From: Antarctobacter sediminis | GTDB taxonomy: Bacteria > Pseudomonadota > Alphaproteobacteria > Rhodobacterales > Rhodobacteraceae | Reading direction: 5' to 3' | DNA length: 64,000 bases | Assembly (NCBI RefSeq): GCF_019218285.1 | Contig: NZ_JAHUZG010000001.1 | Location: 930,001 to 994,000 of the forward strand | Part shown: in pieces, positions 8,049-17,198 of the stretch | Layout: every line of letters begins with the position of its first letter | How positions within the stretch are numbered: the stretch's first letter is position 1 | Program-made: the position numbers and the translations under genes | The notes under the pieces: generated by a model | Told to the model about the DNA's origin: nothing | Database searches by the model: none | The model's input: the letters and a program-made list of their open reading frames with translations, nothing else

Positions 8049-9155
8049 ATGGCCAACACCACTGCACGGATGTTGATCGACGCCTTCCACGATCCGCGCA
8101 GCTATCAGACGCTGCACGCCCAGCCGGGTGACTTCCTCGACAATCCGTTTCAGGACGGGGTGATCTGCTTTCGACACGACACTTTGAAAACGCTGTCGGG
8201 GCACCCCTTGATGCAGGCCGCGCCCCGCCGCCCGGCAGGGGATGACGGCCCGCCGCCGCAACACCTCAGCCGCATGTTCGACGCGCATCCCGTCTTTCAG
8301 ACCGAACCAGACCATCAGGCCACGCGCAAGGAAGCCTTCAAACTGGTGGCACATGACGGCATCCCGGCGCTGAAATCCCGGCTGGAGGCGGCCTTTGCAG
8401 ACCGCGCCGATTGCCTGGTCGGCAAGGGGCGGGCCGACCTGATCGCGGATTTCGTCACCCCCGTCGTCGGCGCGCTCTGGTCGCGCATCGCCACCGGGAG
8501 CGAGGCCTATGGCACGCCACTGTCGCAAGCGGTTCGGCCCATCGGCGCGATGATGCGCTATGATCGTCCAGCCAAGGTGGCCGAGGCCGCGGATGAGGCC
8601 GCGCAGGCCCTGCTGGCCTTCTTTGCCGAGGCGGCAAGCGGCGACCCGTCCTTGACGGCCGCCCTGTCTTTTGACGCCATCGACGGTATGGGCGGCATGA
8701 CAGCCAATGCCCTGTGGGCCTGCGCCGCCGACCCGGCGATCCATGCCGCGCTGCGCACCGACCCCACCCGCGCCGCCGCCATCTGGACAGAGGCCACCCG
8801 CCTGACCCCTGCGATCCAGGGCCTTTATCGCGCACCGATCGAGGATCTGAAGCTGGAGTTTGGCACGCTGCGTCAAGGGCAGACCGTGTTGCTGCTTTAC
8901 GCCGCCGGGAACCGCGATCCGCAAGCCTTTGACGATCCGCATACTTTCGACACCGACAGGACCGGACCTGCGCCGTTGACCTTCGGGTTTGGCCCCCGCG
9001 CCTGCCTTGGGCGCGGCCTGAGCAAGATCGCCGGTTGCGCCGCGCTGGAGGCGCTGGCCCGGCGTTTTGACACCATCACCCTGACCGAGACCGTGACCCT
9101 CGGGGCACCGGGACTGGGACGCACGCCGGAACGGCTGATCGTCACCCTGGCCTGA
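8049..9155 (+). CDS. Cytochrome P450
   Basis: 368-residue soluble bacterial P450, somewhat shorter than the usual ~400. The haem-binding loop FGFGPRACLGRG has the cysteine thiolate at about C319. The ExxR motif is EATR in WTEATRLTP, and NRDPQAFDDPHTFDTDR is the usual segment before the haem loop. An I-helix with a clear acid-alcohol pair is not obvious: DAIDGMGGMTANALW stands at that place, so the oxygen-activation pair may be atypical. RBS is AAAGGA. No ferredoxin or ferredoxin reductase is encoded nearby, so electrons must come from elsewhere. Placed between an alcohol dehydrogenase and E3, it probably performs an early hydroxylation or dealkylation, which is inference. Confidence 0.92.
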   Translation: MANTTARMLIDAFHDPRSYQTLHAQPGDFLDNPFQDGVICFRHDTLKTLSGHPLMQAAPRRPAGDDGPPPQHLSRMFDAHPVFQTEPDHQATRKEAFKLVAHDGIPALKSRLEAAFADRADCLVGKGRADLIADFVTPVVGALWSRIATGSEAYGTPLSQAVRPIGAMMRYDRPAKVAEAADEAAQALLAFFAEAASGDPSLTAALSFDAIDGMGGMTANALWACAADPAIHAALRTDPTRAAAIWTEATRLTPAIQGLYRAPIEDLKLEFGTLRQGQTVLLLYAAGNRDPQAFDDPHTFDTDRTGPAPLTFGFGPRACLGRGLSKIAGCAALEALARRFDTITLTETVTLGAPGLGRTPERLIVTLA

Positions 9156-9180
9156 CCCGACCATGAAAAGGACCCCTGCC

Positions 9181-10575
9181 ATGACTGAACAGACCTTCGA
9201 CATGATCGTGATCGGCGCCGGGCCCGGTGGGTATGTGGCGGCGATCCGCGGCGCGCAACTGGGCCTGAAGGTGGCCGTGGTCGAACGTGAGCACATGGGC
9301 GGCATCTGCCTGAACTGGGGCTGTATCCCGACCAAGGCGTTGCTGCGTTCGTCCGAGATTTTTCACACCCTGCACCGCGCCAGCGAATTTGGTCTCAGCG
9401 CCGAAGGCATCGGTTTCGACCTTGAAGCCGTGGTGGCGCGCTCCCGCAAGGTCGCGCAGCAATTGAACGGCGGCGTTGGCCATCTGCTGAAAAAGAACAA
9501 GGTGACGACCATCATGGGCGAGGCCACCCTGCCCGCCGCGGGGCAGGTCTTGGTCGCCATTGCCAAGGGTGAACAAACCTTGCACGCGCCGAACATCGTG
9601 CTGGCCACCGGCGCGCGGGCGCGCGAACTGCCGGGACTGGAGGCGGACGGCGATCTGGTCTGGACCTACAAACACGCACTGATGCCACCCCGGATGCCGG
9701 GCAAGCTGCTGGTCATCGGCTCGGGTGCCATCGGGATCGAATTCGCCAGCTTCTACAACACGCTCGGCGCCCAGACGACCGTGGTCGAGGTCATGGACCG
9801 CATCCTGCCGGTCGAGGACGCCGAGATCGGCGCTTTCGCTGCCAAGCAATTCGTCGCGCAAGGCATGGACCTGCGTACCGGTGCCAAAGTGGTCAAATTG
9901 GAGCGCGGTACGGGGTCGGCCAAGGCGCATATCGAGCAGAACGGTACAACAACGGTCGAGGAATTCGATACAGTGATCTCTGCCGTGGGCATCCTTGGCA
10001 ATACCGAAGGGCTGGGGCTGGAGGCGCTGGGCGTCAGGATCGACCGCGCCCATGTGGTGACAGACGCCATGTGCCGCACCGGTGTCCAAGGCCTGTATGC
10101 CATTGGCGATCTCGCCGGTGCGCCATGGCTTGCGCACAAGGCCAGCCACGAAGGTGTCATGGTGGCCGAATTGATCGCCGGCGGTCAGCCGCATGCGGTC
10201 GATCCCGACAGCATCGCTGGTTGCACCTATTGCCACCCGCAGATCGCCAGCGTCGGGCTGACCGAGGCAGAGGCCATAGCGGCCGGGCACAATATCCGCG
10301 TCGGGCGTTTTCCCTTTGTCGGCAATGGGAAGGCCATCGCCTTGGGTGAACCCGAGGGCATGGTGAAAACAATCTTTGACGCGCAAACCGGTGCCCTGTT
10401 GGGCGCGCATATGGTCGGGGCCGAGGTGACAGAGCTGATCCAGGGCTATGTCATCGGCCGCCAGATGGAAACCACGGAGGAAGAGCTGATGCAGACCGTG
10501 TTCCCGCACCCGACCCTCAGCGAGATGATGCACGAAAGCGTTCTGGACGCCTACGATCGCGTCATCCACTTCTAA
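9181..10575 (+). CDS. Dihydrolipoyl dehydrogenase (E3)
   Basis: 464-residue FAD disulfide oxidoreductase. The FAD site GAGPGGYVAA is near the N-terminus, the redox disulfide is C43 and C48 in GGICLNWGCIPTK, a second nucleotide fold is VIGSGAIGIEFASF, and the C-terminal FPHPTLSEMMHE gives the catalytic H443 and E448. The ATG at 9181 follows AAAAGGA; an upstream in-frame ATG at 9163 would add six residues. It reoxidises dihydrolipoamide of the E2 protein with NAD. It is about 5 kb from the E1 genes but in the same orientation, so it most likely serves that complex. Motifs are complete. Confidence 0.94.
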   Translation: MTEQTFDMIVIGAGPGGYVAAIRGAQLGLKVAVVEREHMGGICLNWGCIPTKALLRSSEIFHTLHRASEFGLSAEGIGFDLEAVVARSRKVAQQLNGGVGHLLKKNKVTTIMGEATLPAAGQVLVAIAKGEQTLHAPNIVLATGARARELPGLEADGDLVWTYKHALMPPRMPGKLLVIGSGAIGIEFASFYNTLGAQTTVVEVMDRILPVEDAEIGAFAAKQFVAQGMDLRTGAKVVKLERGTGSAKAHIEQNGTTTVEEFDTVISAVGILGNTEGLGLEALGVRIDRAHVVTDAMCRTGVQGLYAIGDLAGAPWLAHKASHEGVMVAELIAGGQPHAVDPDSIAGCTYCHPQIASVGLTEAEAIAAGHNIRVGRFPFVGNGKAIALGEPEGMVKTIFDAQTGALLGAHMVGAEVTELIQGYVIGRQMETTEEELMQTVFPHPTLSEMMHESVLDAYDRVIHF

Positions 10576-10628
10576 TATGTTCCACAAAACTAGGCGATAC
10601 CCATGCTTTCCACAGGTATAAATGTGAA

Positions 10629-10663
10629 TTTTGTACGACAGTTTCGCAAACTGTAGTACAAAA
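10629..10663. promoter_or_regulatory. 35-bp near-perfect palindrome, probable operator of the tct transporter
   Basis: The arms TTTTGTACGACAGTTT and AAACTGTAGTACAAAA match at 15 of 16 positions around a CGC centre. It lies 33 bases before the first tctC gene, so it would overlap the promoter or leader. It has no T-run and sits upstream of a gene rather than after an operon, which favours a protein-binding site over a terminator. Long palindromes like this suit a dimer or tetramer of a GntR, IclR or FCD-type repressor; the true regulator is not identified. Confidence 0.7.
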
Positions 10664-10695
10664 CAGGGGCAACCAACCAGATTCGGGGAATGACC

Positions 10696-11634
10696 ATGAT
10701 CAAGCGGCTTGCAGTATCGGCACTGGCTCTCGCGCTCTCGACAGGCGCGGCACTGGCCGAATGGCCGGAACGGCCGATCACCATCATCACGCCTTGGCCT
10801 CCGGGCGATGTCGAAGACACCATCGCCCGCCTTGTGGCCGACCGGATGGAGGCCGAATGGGGCGTCCCCGTTGCGGCGGTGAACAAACCCGGCGGCGGCG
10901 GCGTGATCGGCGCGACCGAGGTCGCAGGCGCCAAGCCCGACGGCTATACCATCGGCAACCTCGTGCTGAGCCATGTCACCAGCCACGTGGCGCTGGGCAA
11001 CACCACCTATGGCAAGGATGCCTTTGACGTGGTGGGGATCTATGTCACCTACCCCTTCGTTCTGGCGGCCAAGGCCGATGCGCCTTTTGACGATCTGGCG
11101 GGCCTTGTGGAACATGCCAAATCAAACGACGTGGCGCTGGGCCACTTTGGTTACGGCGCGATCCCGACCAAGGTGACGCTGGGGCTTCAGGAACAGTTCG
11201 GGTTCAAATTCGCGACCGATGCCTCTTTCGAGGAACTGACCTGCATCACCCTGTCGAACGGCGACGCAACGCTGATCACCACGACCACGCCCCAGATCCA
11301 GGCCTGCTTGCAGGACGGCAGTGCCAAGGCGATCACAACCTACACCGAGGGTCGCATCGCCACCCTGCCCGACACGCCGACACTGGGCGAACAGATCGAC
11401 AGTGAACCGATCGTTCTTTGGGGCGGGATGTTCGTGCCCAAGGGCACCCCGGACGAGGTGCGCGACAAGATCGCCGCCATCGTGGGCGAGGTGATGGAAA
11501 GCGAAGAAGTCGCCAACATCCGCTCCGCCACTGGCGCCGAACTGTACTGGCAAGGCCCGGCAGAGGCCAAGGCGCGCATCGACCGCACCTATGATGCCAC
11601 CGTTGAATTGCTCACCGGGCTCGGTGAACTCTGA
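10696..11634 (+). CDS. Tripartite tricarboxylate transporter substrate-binding protein, TctC family (copy 1)
   Basis: 312-residue periplasmic binding protein with a signal peptide (MIKRLAVSALALALSTGAALA, cleavage before EWPERP). The family core is seen in WPERPITIITPWPPGD, the loop KPGGGGVIGATEVA and the terminal YWQGPAEAKARI. The ATG at 10696 follows GGGGA; an ATG two codons earlier is possible. It binds a small carboxylate in the periplasm and delivers it to the TctAB membrane pair encoded downstream. It contains two cysteines in the mature part (LTCITL, IQACLQ), also present in copy 2. Operon order is tctC-tctC-tctB-tctA behind the palindrome. Confidence 0.9.
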   Translation: MIKRLAVSALALALSTGAALAEWPERPITIITPWPPGDVEDTIARLVADRMEAEWGVPVAAVNKPGGGGVIGATEVAGAKPDGYTIGNLVLSHVTSHVALGNTTYGKDAFDVVGIYVTYPFVLAAKADAPFDDLAGLVEHAKSNDVALGHFGYGAIPTKVTLGLQEQFGFKFATDASFEELTCITLSNGDATLITTTTPQIQACLQDGSAKAITTYTEGRIATLPDTPTLGEQIDSEPIVLWGGMFVPKGTPDEVRDKIAAIVGEVMESEEVANIRSATGAELYWQGPAEAKARIDRTYDATVELLTGLGEL

Positions 11635-11693
11635 TTTCCAACAGAACAGACGGCCCGCCCGGTCAAGGGCGGGTCACGAACAGGGAGATAAAC

Positions 11694-12635
11694 ATGAAAC
11701 TCAAGACAATGATCCTCTCCTCGGCGGCACTGGCCGTCAGCGCGACAATGGCGCTGGCCGATTGGCCGGAACGCCCGGTCACTCTGCTGACGCCATGGCC
11801 TCCGGGGGATGTCGAGGACACGATCGCGCGTCTGATCGCCGACCGGATGGAAGCGGAATTCGATGTGCCCGTGCAGGCGCTGAACCGCCCCGGCGGCGGC
11901 GGCGTGATCGGCGCGACCGAGGTCGCCAATGCCCCCGCCAATGGTTACATGATCGGCAACCTCGTGATCGACCTTGTGACCAGTCACGTAGCGCTGGGCA
12001 ACACCACCTATCCGATCGACGCCTTCGAAACCGTGGGCATCTACGTCACCTACCCCTTCATCCTCGCCGCCTCGGCGGATGCCCCCTATAACAACCTCGC
12101 GGAACTGGCGGACTACGCCAAGACCAACGAGATTTCCCTGGGCCATTTCGGCTATGGCGCGATCCCGACCAAGGTGACCTTCGACGTCGCGGACCAACTG
12201 GGCTTTTCCTTTGCCTCCGAGGCGTCTTTCGAGGCGCTGGACTGCACCACCCTGTCGAATGGCGACGCCGACGTGATCAATACCACGACCCAGCAGGTGC
12301 AGGCCTGCCTTGACAGCGGCGCGGTCAAGGCGATTGCCTCTTACACCAACGACCGTATCGTGACCCTGCCCGACACGCTGACATTGCATGAACAGGTCGA
12401 CGGCGACCCCATCGTTCTGTGGGGCGGTCTTTTCGTGCCCAAGGGCACCCCTCAGGAGGTGATCGACAAGATCGCCGCCGTCGCCGCCGAGGTCATGGCC
12501 TCGGAAGAGGTCGACAAGATCCGTCAGGCCACCGGCGCCGAGCTGTACTGGCAGGGCCCCGAAGAGGGCAAGGCGCGACTCGACAAGGACTACAAGGCCG
12601 GTGTCGACCTGCTGAAGAAACTGGGCGAACTCTGA
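11694..12635 (+). CDS. Tripartite tricarboxylate transporter substrate-binding protein, TctC family (copy 2)
   Basis: 313-residue paralogue of the preceding gene, aligning end to end without gaps and with long identical blocks such as PWPPGDVEDTIARL, GGGGVIGATEVA, TSHVALGNTTY and LGHFGYGAIPTKVT. A signal peptide (MKLKTMILSSAALAVSATMALA) leads to DWPERP. A GGGAG site precedes the ATG. Tandem duplication is the simple explanation. Differences concentrate around the stretches DLVTSHVA and DVADQLGFSF, so the two may bind different ligands or have different affinity while sharing one TctAB channel. Confidence 0.9.
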   Translation: MKLKTMILSSAALAVSATMALADWPERPVTLLTPWPPGDVEDTIARLIADRMEAEFDVPVQALNRPGGGGVIGATEVANAPANGYMIGNLVIDLVTSHVALGNTTYPIDAFETVGIYVTYPFILAASADAPYNNLAELADYAKTNEISLGHFGYGAIPTKVTFDVADQLGFSFASEASFEALDCTTLSNGDADVINTTTQQVQACLDSGAVKAIASYTNDRIVTLPDTLTLHEQVDGDPIVLWGGLFVPKGTPQEVIDKIAAVAAEVMASEEVDKIRQATGAELYWQGPEEGKARLDKDYKAGVDLLKKLGEL

Positions 12636-12657
12636 GTTCCGGGAAAGGACGCAAGTC

Positions 12658-13203
12658 ATGACGCAGGAAGATCCAAGGAACAAGGCCGACGACGACGATG
12701 TCGATGGCGGCATGTCCACGGCCGAGGACCAGATCCGCGGACTGGGCCCCTTCCTGATGACTTCGGCGCTGTTTCTTGCGTCCGTTGCCCTGATCGTGCT
12801 GACCCCAAACCTGACCAAGGCGCCTCCGCCGAACATGGGCTATCACACGCATCCGGCGTTTTTCCCGATGCTCTGTCTGATCGTGATCGCCCTGTCCAGC
12901 GGGGTCGTCACCCTGCGGTGCCTGCTGCGCAGCCTGCCTTTTTCGTTGAGAGAGTTCGCGTCCAACCTCGCCCGGTACGGCACCATGCCGATGCTCTATT
13001 CGGCGCTTTATCTTGGGTATTTCTTCGTCGTTCCCCTGATCGGCTACATCCCGGCCACCGTGGTCTTTGTCGCCGTCACGCTGGCCTTTGCGAAGATGAC
13101 CCTGCGCCAATGGCTGACGGGCGTGATCGGCCTGCCGATCATCTGCTTTGTCGCCTTCGTCTATTTCTTCGAGATCTGGTTCCCCGCGCCCAGCCTGTTC
13201 TGA
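12658..13203 (+). CDS. Tripartite tricarboxylate transporter small membrane subunit, TctB family
   Basis: 181-residue membrane protein with an acidic N-terminus (DDDDVDGG) and four predicted membrane segments beginning at LMTSALFLASVALIVLT and ending with LPIICFVAFVYFFEIW. Length, topology and position between tctC and tctA identify it; TctB proteins are poorly conserved in sequence. It forms the inner-membrane complex with the large TctA subunit. An AAAGGA site precedes the ATG. Confidence 0.85.
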   Translation: MTQEDPRNKADDDDVDGGMSTAEDQIRGLGPFLMTSALFLASVALIVLTPNLTKAPPPNMGYHTHPAFFPMLCLIVIALSSGVVTLRCLLRSLPFSLREFASNLARYGTMPMLYSALYLGYFFVVPLIGYIPATVVFVAVTLAFAKMTLRQWLTGVIGLPIICFVAFVYFFEIWFPAPSLF

Positions 13204-13241
13204 GCCGTATCCTCTGATCCCCAAACCACCGGGAGACACCC

Positions 13242-14744
13242 TTGGAAGCCTTCGCCGTCGGAATAACCGCGCTGATGAACGTCTACGTTCTCACCGCTTT
13301 GGCCATCGGGGCCATTGGCGGGGTCGTGCTGGGCGCAATCCCCGGGCTTGGCCCGGTGGTGGCCATCGCCATCCTGCTGCCCGCGACCTTCCAGATGGAT
13401 CCGCTTGTCGGGCTCAGCCTGCTGCTGGGGATCTATTCCGGCGCGTGGTACGGCGGCGCGATCCCGGCGATCCTGATCAACACCCCCGGCACACCGGTCA
13501 ACGTGCTGACCACCTATGATGGCTATCCGATGACCAAACGCGGCGAGGGACGGCGCGCGCTGACGCTGGCCTATACCTCGTCCTTCGTGGGCGGCATCGT
13601 TTCGGTGCTGGCGCTGGTGCTGCTGTCGCAGCCGCTGGCTGCGATCGCCTCCAACTTCGGCTCGCCCGAGTTTGCCATGGCGGCGACAACGGCGGTGGTG
13701 CTGGTGGTGCTGGCGCATCGCGGTGCCACCCTGCCTGCGGCGATGATGGTGGGCGTGGGCCTGTTCTTGTCCACGGTCGGGCTGGAACAGACCTTTTACA
13801 GCCAGCGATACACCTTTGATCAGCAATGGCTTCTCAGCGGCTTTCCCCTGATCCCCGTGGGTCTTGGGCTGTTTGCGGTGTCGCAGGGTCTGGTGCTGCT
13901 CAGCGGCGCACAGAACCCGCCCGACACCAAAGAGCCGGCAACGCCCAACTACTCGGCCCTGTTCGAGGTCTTTACCTACCCCGTCACCCTGTTCCGTTCC
14001 GCCGGGTTCGGCGTGGTCATGGGCGTGCTGCCCGGTGTCGGCGAATGGATGGCCCAGTTCTTTTCCTACACGCTGGCGCGGTCCGGGTCGAAGAACCCCG
14101 AACAATTCGGCAAGGGGTCGCCCGAAGGGCTGATCGCCTCGGAAACCGCGAACAACGCGGTGCCTGCCTCGGCCATGGTGCCGCTGCTGTCGCTTGGCCT
14201 GCCCGGTGAGGCGCTGACCGCGATGATGCTTGCGGTCTTTACCGTACACAATGTCTTTCCCGGCCCGACCCTGTTCGAAACCCGGCCCGATTTCGTCTAT
14301 GGCCTCTACGGCTCGCTGTTCATGATCAACATCGTGGCCTTCGTTTTCCTGCTGCTGTTCAGTCACTGGATCGCGCTGGTCACGCGGCTGAACTACAAAC
14401 TGATCGGGATGGGCGTGCTCGTCTTCGCCTTTGTCGGGGTCTACACGACCAACTACAACATCCGGGACTGCTATCTTGCGCTGGCATTCGGCATCATCGG
14501 GCTGGGCCTGCGCCGGGCCGGACTGCCGCTGATGCCAATCCTGCTGGGGCTGGTTCTGGGTCCGATCCTTGAAAACCGCCTGCGACAAGCCATCGGCACC
14601 TCCGGTTCGGCCACCGTCTTTTTCGAACGGCCAATCTCGCTTGTCTTCATCGGGATGATGGCCTTGGCGATTGCGCTGCATCTCTACTCGGTCTTTCGCA
14701 AGGACCCCATGGGAGAGATCGAGCACGCCGGAAAACACGACTGA
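13242..14744 (+). CDS. Tripartite tricarboxylate transporter large membrane subunit, TctA family
   Basis: 500-residue polytopic protein. The family signature GAIPGLGPVVAIAILLP stands near the N-terminus, followed by GIYSGAWYGGAIPAIL with the conserved INTPGTP and a second repeat PGVGEWMAQFFSY. The start is TTG at 13242, supported by GGGAG eight bases upstream and by the natural family N-terminus; no in-frame ATG fits. It is the transport channel that works with TctB and the two TctC proteins. About 12 membrane segments are visible. The following aminotransferase gene starts 49 bases later. Confidence 0.92.
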   Translation: MEAFAVGITALMNVYVLTALAIGAIGGVVLGAIPGLGPVVAIAILLPATFQMDPLVGLSLLLGIYSGAWYGGAIPAILINTPGTPVNVLTTYDGYPMTKRGEGRRALTLAYTSSFVGGIVSVLALVLLSQPLAAIASNFGSPEFAMAATTAVVLVVLAHRGATLPAAMMVGVGLFLSTVGLEQTFYSQRYTFDQQWLLSGFPLIPVGLGLFAVSQGLVLLSGAQNPPDTKEPATPNYSALFEVFTYPVTLFRSAGFGVVMGVLPGVGEWMAQFFSYTLARSGSKNPEQFGKGSPEGLIASETANNAVPASAMVPLLSLGLPGEALTAMMLAVFTVHNVFPGPTLFETRPDFVYGLYGSLFMINIVAFVFLLLFSHWIALVTRLNYKLIGMGVLVFAFVGVYTTNYNIRDCYLALAFGIIGLGLRRAGLPLMPILLGLVLGPILENRLRQAIGTSGSATVFFERPISLVFIGMMALAIALHLYSVFRKDPMGEIEHAGKHD

Positions 14745-14793
14745 CCCCATTCCAGCGGTCCCATGCGGGCTGCCAACAGAAGGACTCTGCCCA

Positions 14794-16149
14794 GTGGACA
14801 GCCAGACCCTCACCCCGGACGCCCCCGCGCAGGACGCGCGACTGACCTCGGATCAATGGCGCGCCCGCGCCAGTGCGGTGCTTGCGGGCAAGCAAAGCAA
14901 CTTTCGTCCCGGGCCAGCCCTGCCCGCGATCATCGCCGATCACAGCAAGGGTTTCCGCATCTACGACGTGGACGGCAAGGATTACATCGACTTCGTACTG
15001 GGCATGGGTCCGGCGATCTGGGGACATGACAATCCCGAAATCGCCGAGGCCGTCCGTGCCCAGATGGAACGGCAGTTCTCGGCCGCCTCTTCGCTGATGC
15101 ACACCACGCTGGAAATCGAATTGGCCGAAAAGGTCGTTCAGCACGTCCCCTGCGCCGAGCGGGTACGCTTCGGCCTGACCGGGACCGAGGCTGACCAGCT
15201 GGCGATGCGACTGGCGCGCGGTGCCACCGGGCGGCCCTACGTGCTGCGCTGCGAGGGGCATTATCACGGCTGGGTCGACAATGTCTTTGGCGGGCACCTT
15301 GCCTCGCTGGACCCGGAAACGCCCTTCCCCATGCGCAGCGATGCCACAGGCGCGGGCATCGGGCCACATGCGCAGGACGACATCATGATGGTCCGCTGGA
15401 ACGACGCCGAGGCGCTGGAGGCGGTGCTGGATCGGCATGGCGACAAGATCGCCATGCTGATGATGGAGGCCGCTCTGTGCAACAACGGCTGCTGCCCGCC
15501 GCGCCCCGGTTATCTTGAGCGCGCGCGCGAACTTTGCGACAAGCACGGCGTCCTGCTGTGCTTCGACGAGGTCATCACCGGCTTCCGGATGCATATCGGT
15601 GGCGCTCAGGGGGCCTATGGTGTGACGCCGGACCTGGCTGTCTTTGGCAAGGCGCTGGCCGGGGGGCTGCCGCTGTCGGCGCTGACGGGTCGCGCCGACG
15701 TGATGGCGCATCTGTCCGAAAACAAGGTGCTGGGTGGCGGCACCTTCAACTCGTTTCCGCTGGCCATGGCCACGGGTCTTGCCACCATGCAGATGCTGGA
15801 ACGTGACGATGGCGCGGTTTACCGGCGGCTGGACAAGGTTCACACATCCATCGCCGACGGCCTGCGCGAGGCTGGCCGAAAATACGGCTATGACCTGCTG
15901 GTGCAGGGACCTCCGGGCTTTTTGTTCTTTGCCTTCGCCGACATGGATGTGGCCTATGCGCCGCATGAATTCGCCCATGCGGATGCGACGCGCGCGATGG
16001 TCCTGCGCGGCCATCTCGAAGAGCAAGGCATCCTTGTGGCAGGTGGTTCGCGCCTTGTCACCTCGGGCGCGATGCCCGACGATGATATCACAGAGGCGCT
16101 AGCCCGCTTTGACCGCGCCTTTGACAGGATGCGCGCAGAAGAAGGCTGA
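14794..16149 (+). CDS. Class III aminotransferase, glutamate-1-semialdehyde aminomutase-like
   Basis: 451-residue PLP enzyme of fold type I. The start is GTG at 14794 after AAGGA; a frame open from 14671 would run through the tctA gene and is unlikely. The PLP lysine is K286 in AVFGKALAGG, the aspartate D258 is in LLCFDEVITGF, and HYHGW (156-160) stacks on the cofactor. The sequence is closest in style to HemL-like catabolic aminotransferases rather than to HemL itself, since it sits in a catabolic operon. It could move an amino group from the imported compound to pyruvate or act as an aminomutase. It shares the strand of the transporter and is followed after six bases by a LysR gene. Confidence 0.88.
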   Translation: MDSQTLTPDAPAQDARLTSDQWRARASAVLAGKQSNFRPGPALPAIIADHSKGFRIYDVDGKDYIDFVLGMGPAIWGHDNPEIAEAVRAQMERQFSAASSLMHTTLEIELAEKVVQHVPCAERVRFGLTGTEADQLAMRLARGATGRPYVLRCEGHYHGWVDNVFGGHLASLDPETPFPMRSDATGAGIGPHAQDDIMMVRWNDAEALEAVLDRHGDKIAMLMMEAALCNNGCCPPRPGYLERARELCDKHGVLLCFDEVITGFRMHIGGAQGAYGVTPDLAVFGKALAGGLPLSALTGRADVMAHLSENKVLGGGTFNSFPLAMATGLATMQMLERDDGAVYRRLDKVHTSIADGLREAGRKYGYDLLVQGPPGFLFFAFADMDVAYAPHEFAHADATRAMVLRGHLEEQGILVAGGSRLVTSGAMPDDDITEALARFDRAFDRMRAEEG

Positions 16150-16155
16150 CCACCC

Positions 16156-17079
16156 ATGGAGATCAAGCAGCTCAGGTATTTCCGCACCGTCGCACGGTTG
16201 CGCAGCGTCACCTCGGCAGCCGCCGAACTGGGCGTGACGCAACCGGCGGTGGGTATGCAGATCCGACGCCTCGAAGAGGATCTGGGTCTGACCCTGTTCA
16301 CCCGCCATTCGCGCGGTGTGCGGCTGACCACAGCCGGCAAGCTGCTGCTTGAACACTCTGACAAGATCCTGCGCAGCGTCGAACGCGCCACGCGCGAGCT
16401 GGAACGGTTTGGCGATCCGGCTTCGGGGACGGTTCATATCGGCGTCACGCCTTCGATCGCGCGGGTGCTGGTGCCGCGCCTGTTGGAACAATGCGGTGAC
16501 AAGCACCCCAGCGTCTCGCTGCTGTTTTCACACGGGTTTACCAACGAACTGGACCGGCTGTGGCAGCAAGGCGCGGTGGATTTCGCCTTTGTCGAAGAAG
16601 AAATCGACGACGAACAGGGCGAAAGCATGCCGCTCTACCGCGAGACCTTTCAGTTGATCGGCGCAACGCGCCTGATCGAAACACTGCCAAACCCGGTGCC
16701 AGTCGAAACGTTGGCCAGTCTGCCGCTGGTGCTGGACGGGCGCGACAACAGGCTGAAATCCCGGGTGCTGGTGGCGCTGAACGCGCAGGGGCTGACCTTT
16801 GACGACATGATCGAAATCCGCTCGCTCGAGATCCGACGCGAATATGTCTCGCAGCAGAAACGGTTTTGCATCGCCCCCACGGCGCTGTTCTCGAACGAAC
16901 TGGACTCGGGCATCTGCTCCGCGCGCGACATCGAACTGTCCTCGCTGACGCGCGTGCTGCAATTCGCCGGGCCACGGGTCGAACGCCTGTCCGAGGCAGA
17001 GTCCCACGTCCGGGAGATGATCGTGAACATCGTGGACGATGCCATCGCCAAAGAGCTTTACGGCTGGTCCCTGCCCTGA
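16156..17079 (+). CDS. LysR-family transcriptional regulator
   Basis: 307-residue LysR protein. The N-terminal winged helix is MEIKQLRYFRTVARL with SAAAELGVTQPAVGMQIRRLE as the recognition region, followed by LFTRHSRGVRLT. The ligand domain starts at GTVHIGVTPS. It begins six bases after the class III aminotransferase stop, so it appears co-transcribed with the transporter genes rather than divergent from its target, which is less usual for LysR. The likely targets are the tct-aminotransferase genes; the ligand is unknown. The long palindrome at 10629 is not a classic LysR T-N11-A box, so another regulator may act there. Confidence 0.9.
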   Translation: MEIKQLRYFRTVARLRSVTSAAAELGVTQPAVGMQIRRLEEDLGLTLFTRHSRGVRLTTAGKLLLEHSDKILRSVERATRELERFGDPASGTVHIGVTPSIARVLVPRLLEQCGDKHPSVSLLFSHGFTNELDRLWQQGAVDFAFVEEEIDDEQGESMPLYRETFQLIGATRLIETLPNPVPVETLASLPLVLDGRDNRLKSRVLVALNAQGLTFDDMIEIRSLEIRREYVSQQKRFCIAPTALFSNELDSGICSARDIELSSLTRVLQFAGPRVERLSEAESHVREMIVNIVDDAIAKELYGWSLP

Positions 17080-17141
17080 CCTCACGCGCGCCCGGACCGG
17101 CGCGCCAGAATCGAACAACCGAAACCCCGCGCGCCCTGCGT

Positions 17142-17161
17142 GATGGCCCCGTCCGGCCATC
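17142..17161 (+). other. Small hairpin between LysR and SulP genes
   Basis: GATGGCC and GGCCATC form a 7-bp stem around CCGTCC, 38 bases before the SulP start. It lacks a T-run, so it may be a weak terminator or a leader structure. Confidence 0.3.
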
Positions 17162-17198
17162 CGCCCGCCCGTCCCGTGTCTGCACCCAAGGCCTGCCC

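Noticed and set aside
10576-10695. Sigma54 promoter expected for AcoR-type acetoin operons
   Set aside because: No GG-N10-GC pair with the right surroundings could be recognised and no AcoR gene is in the window.
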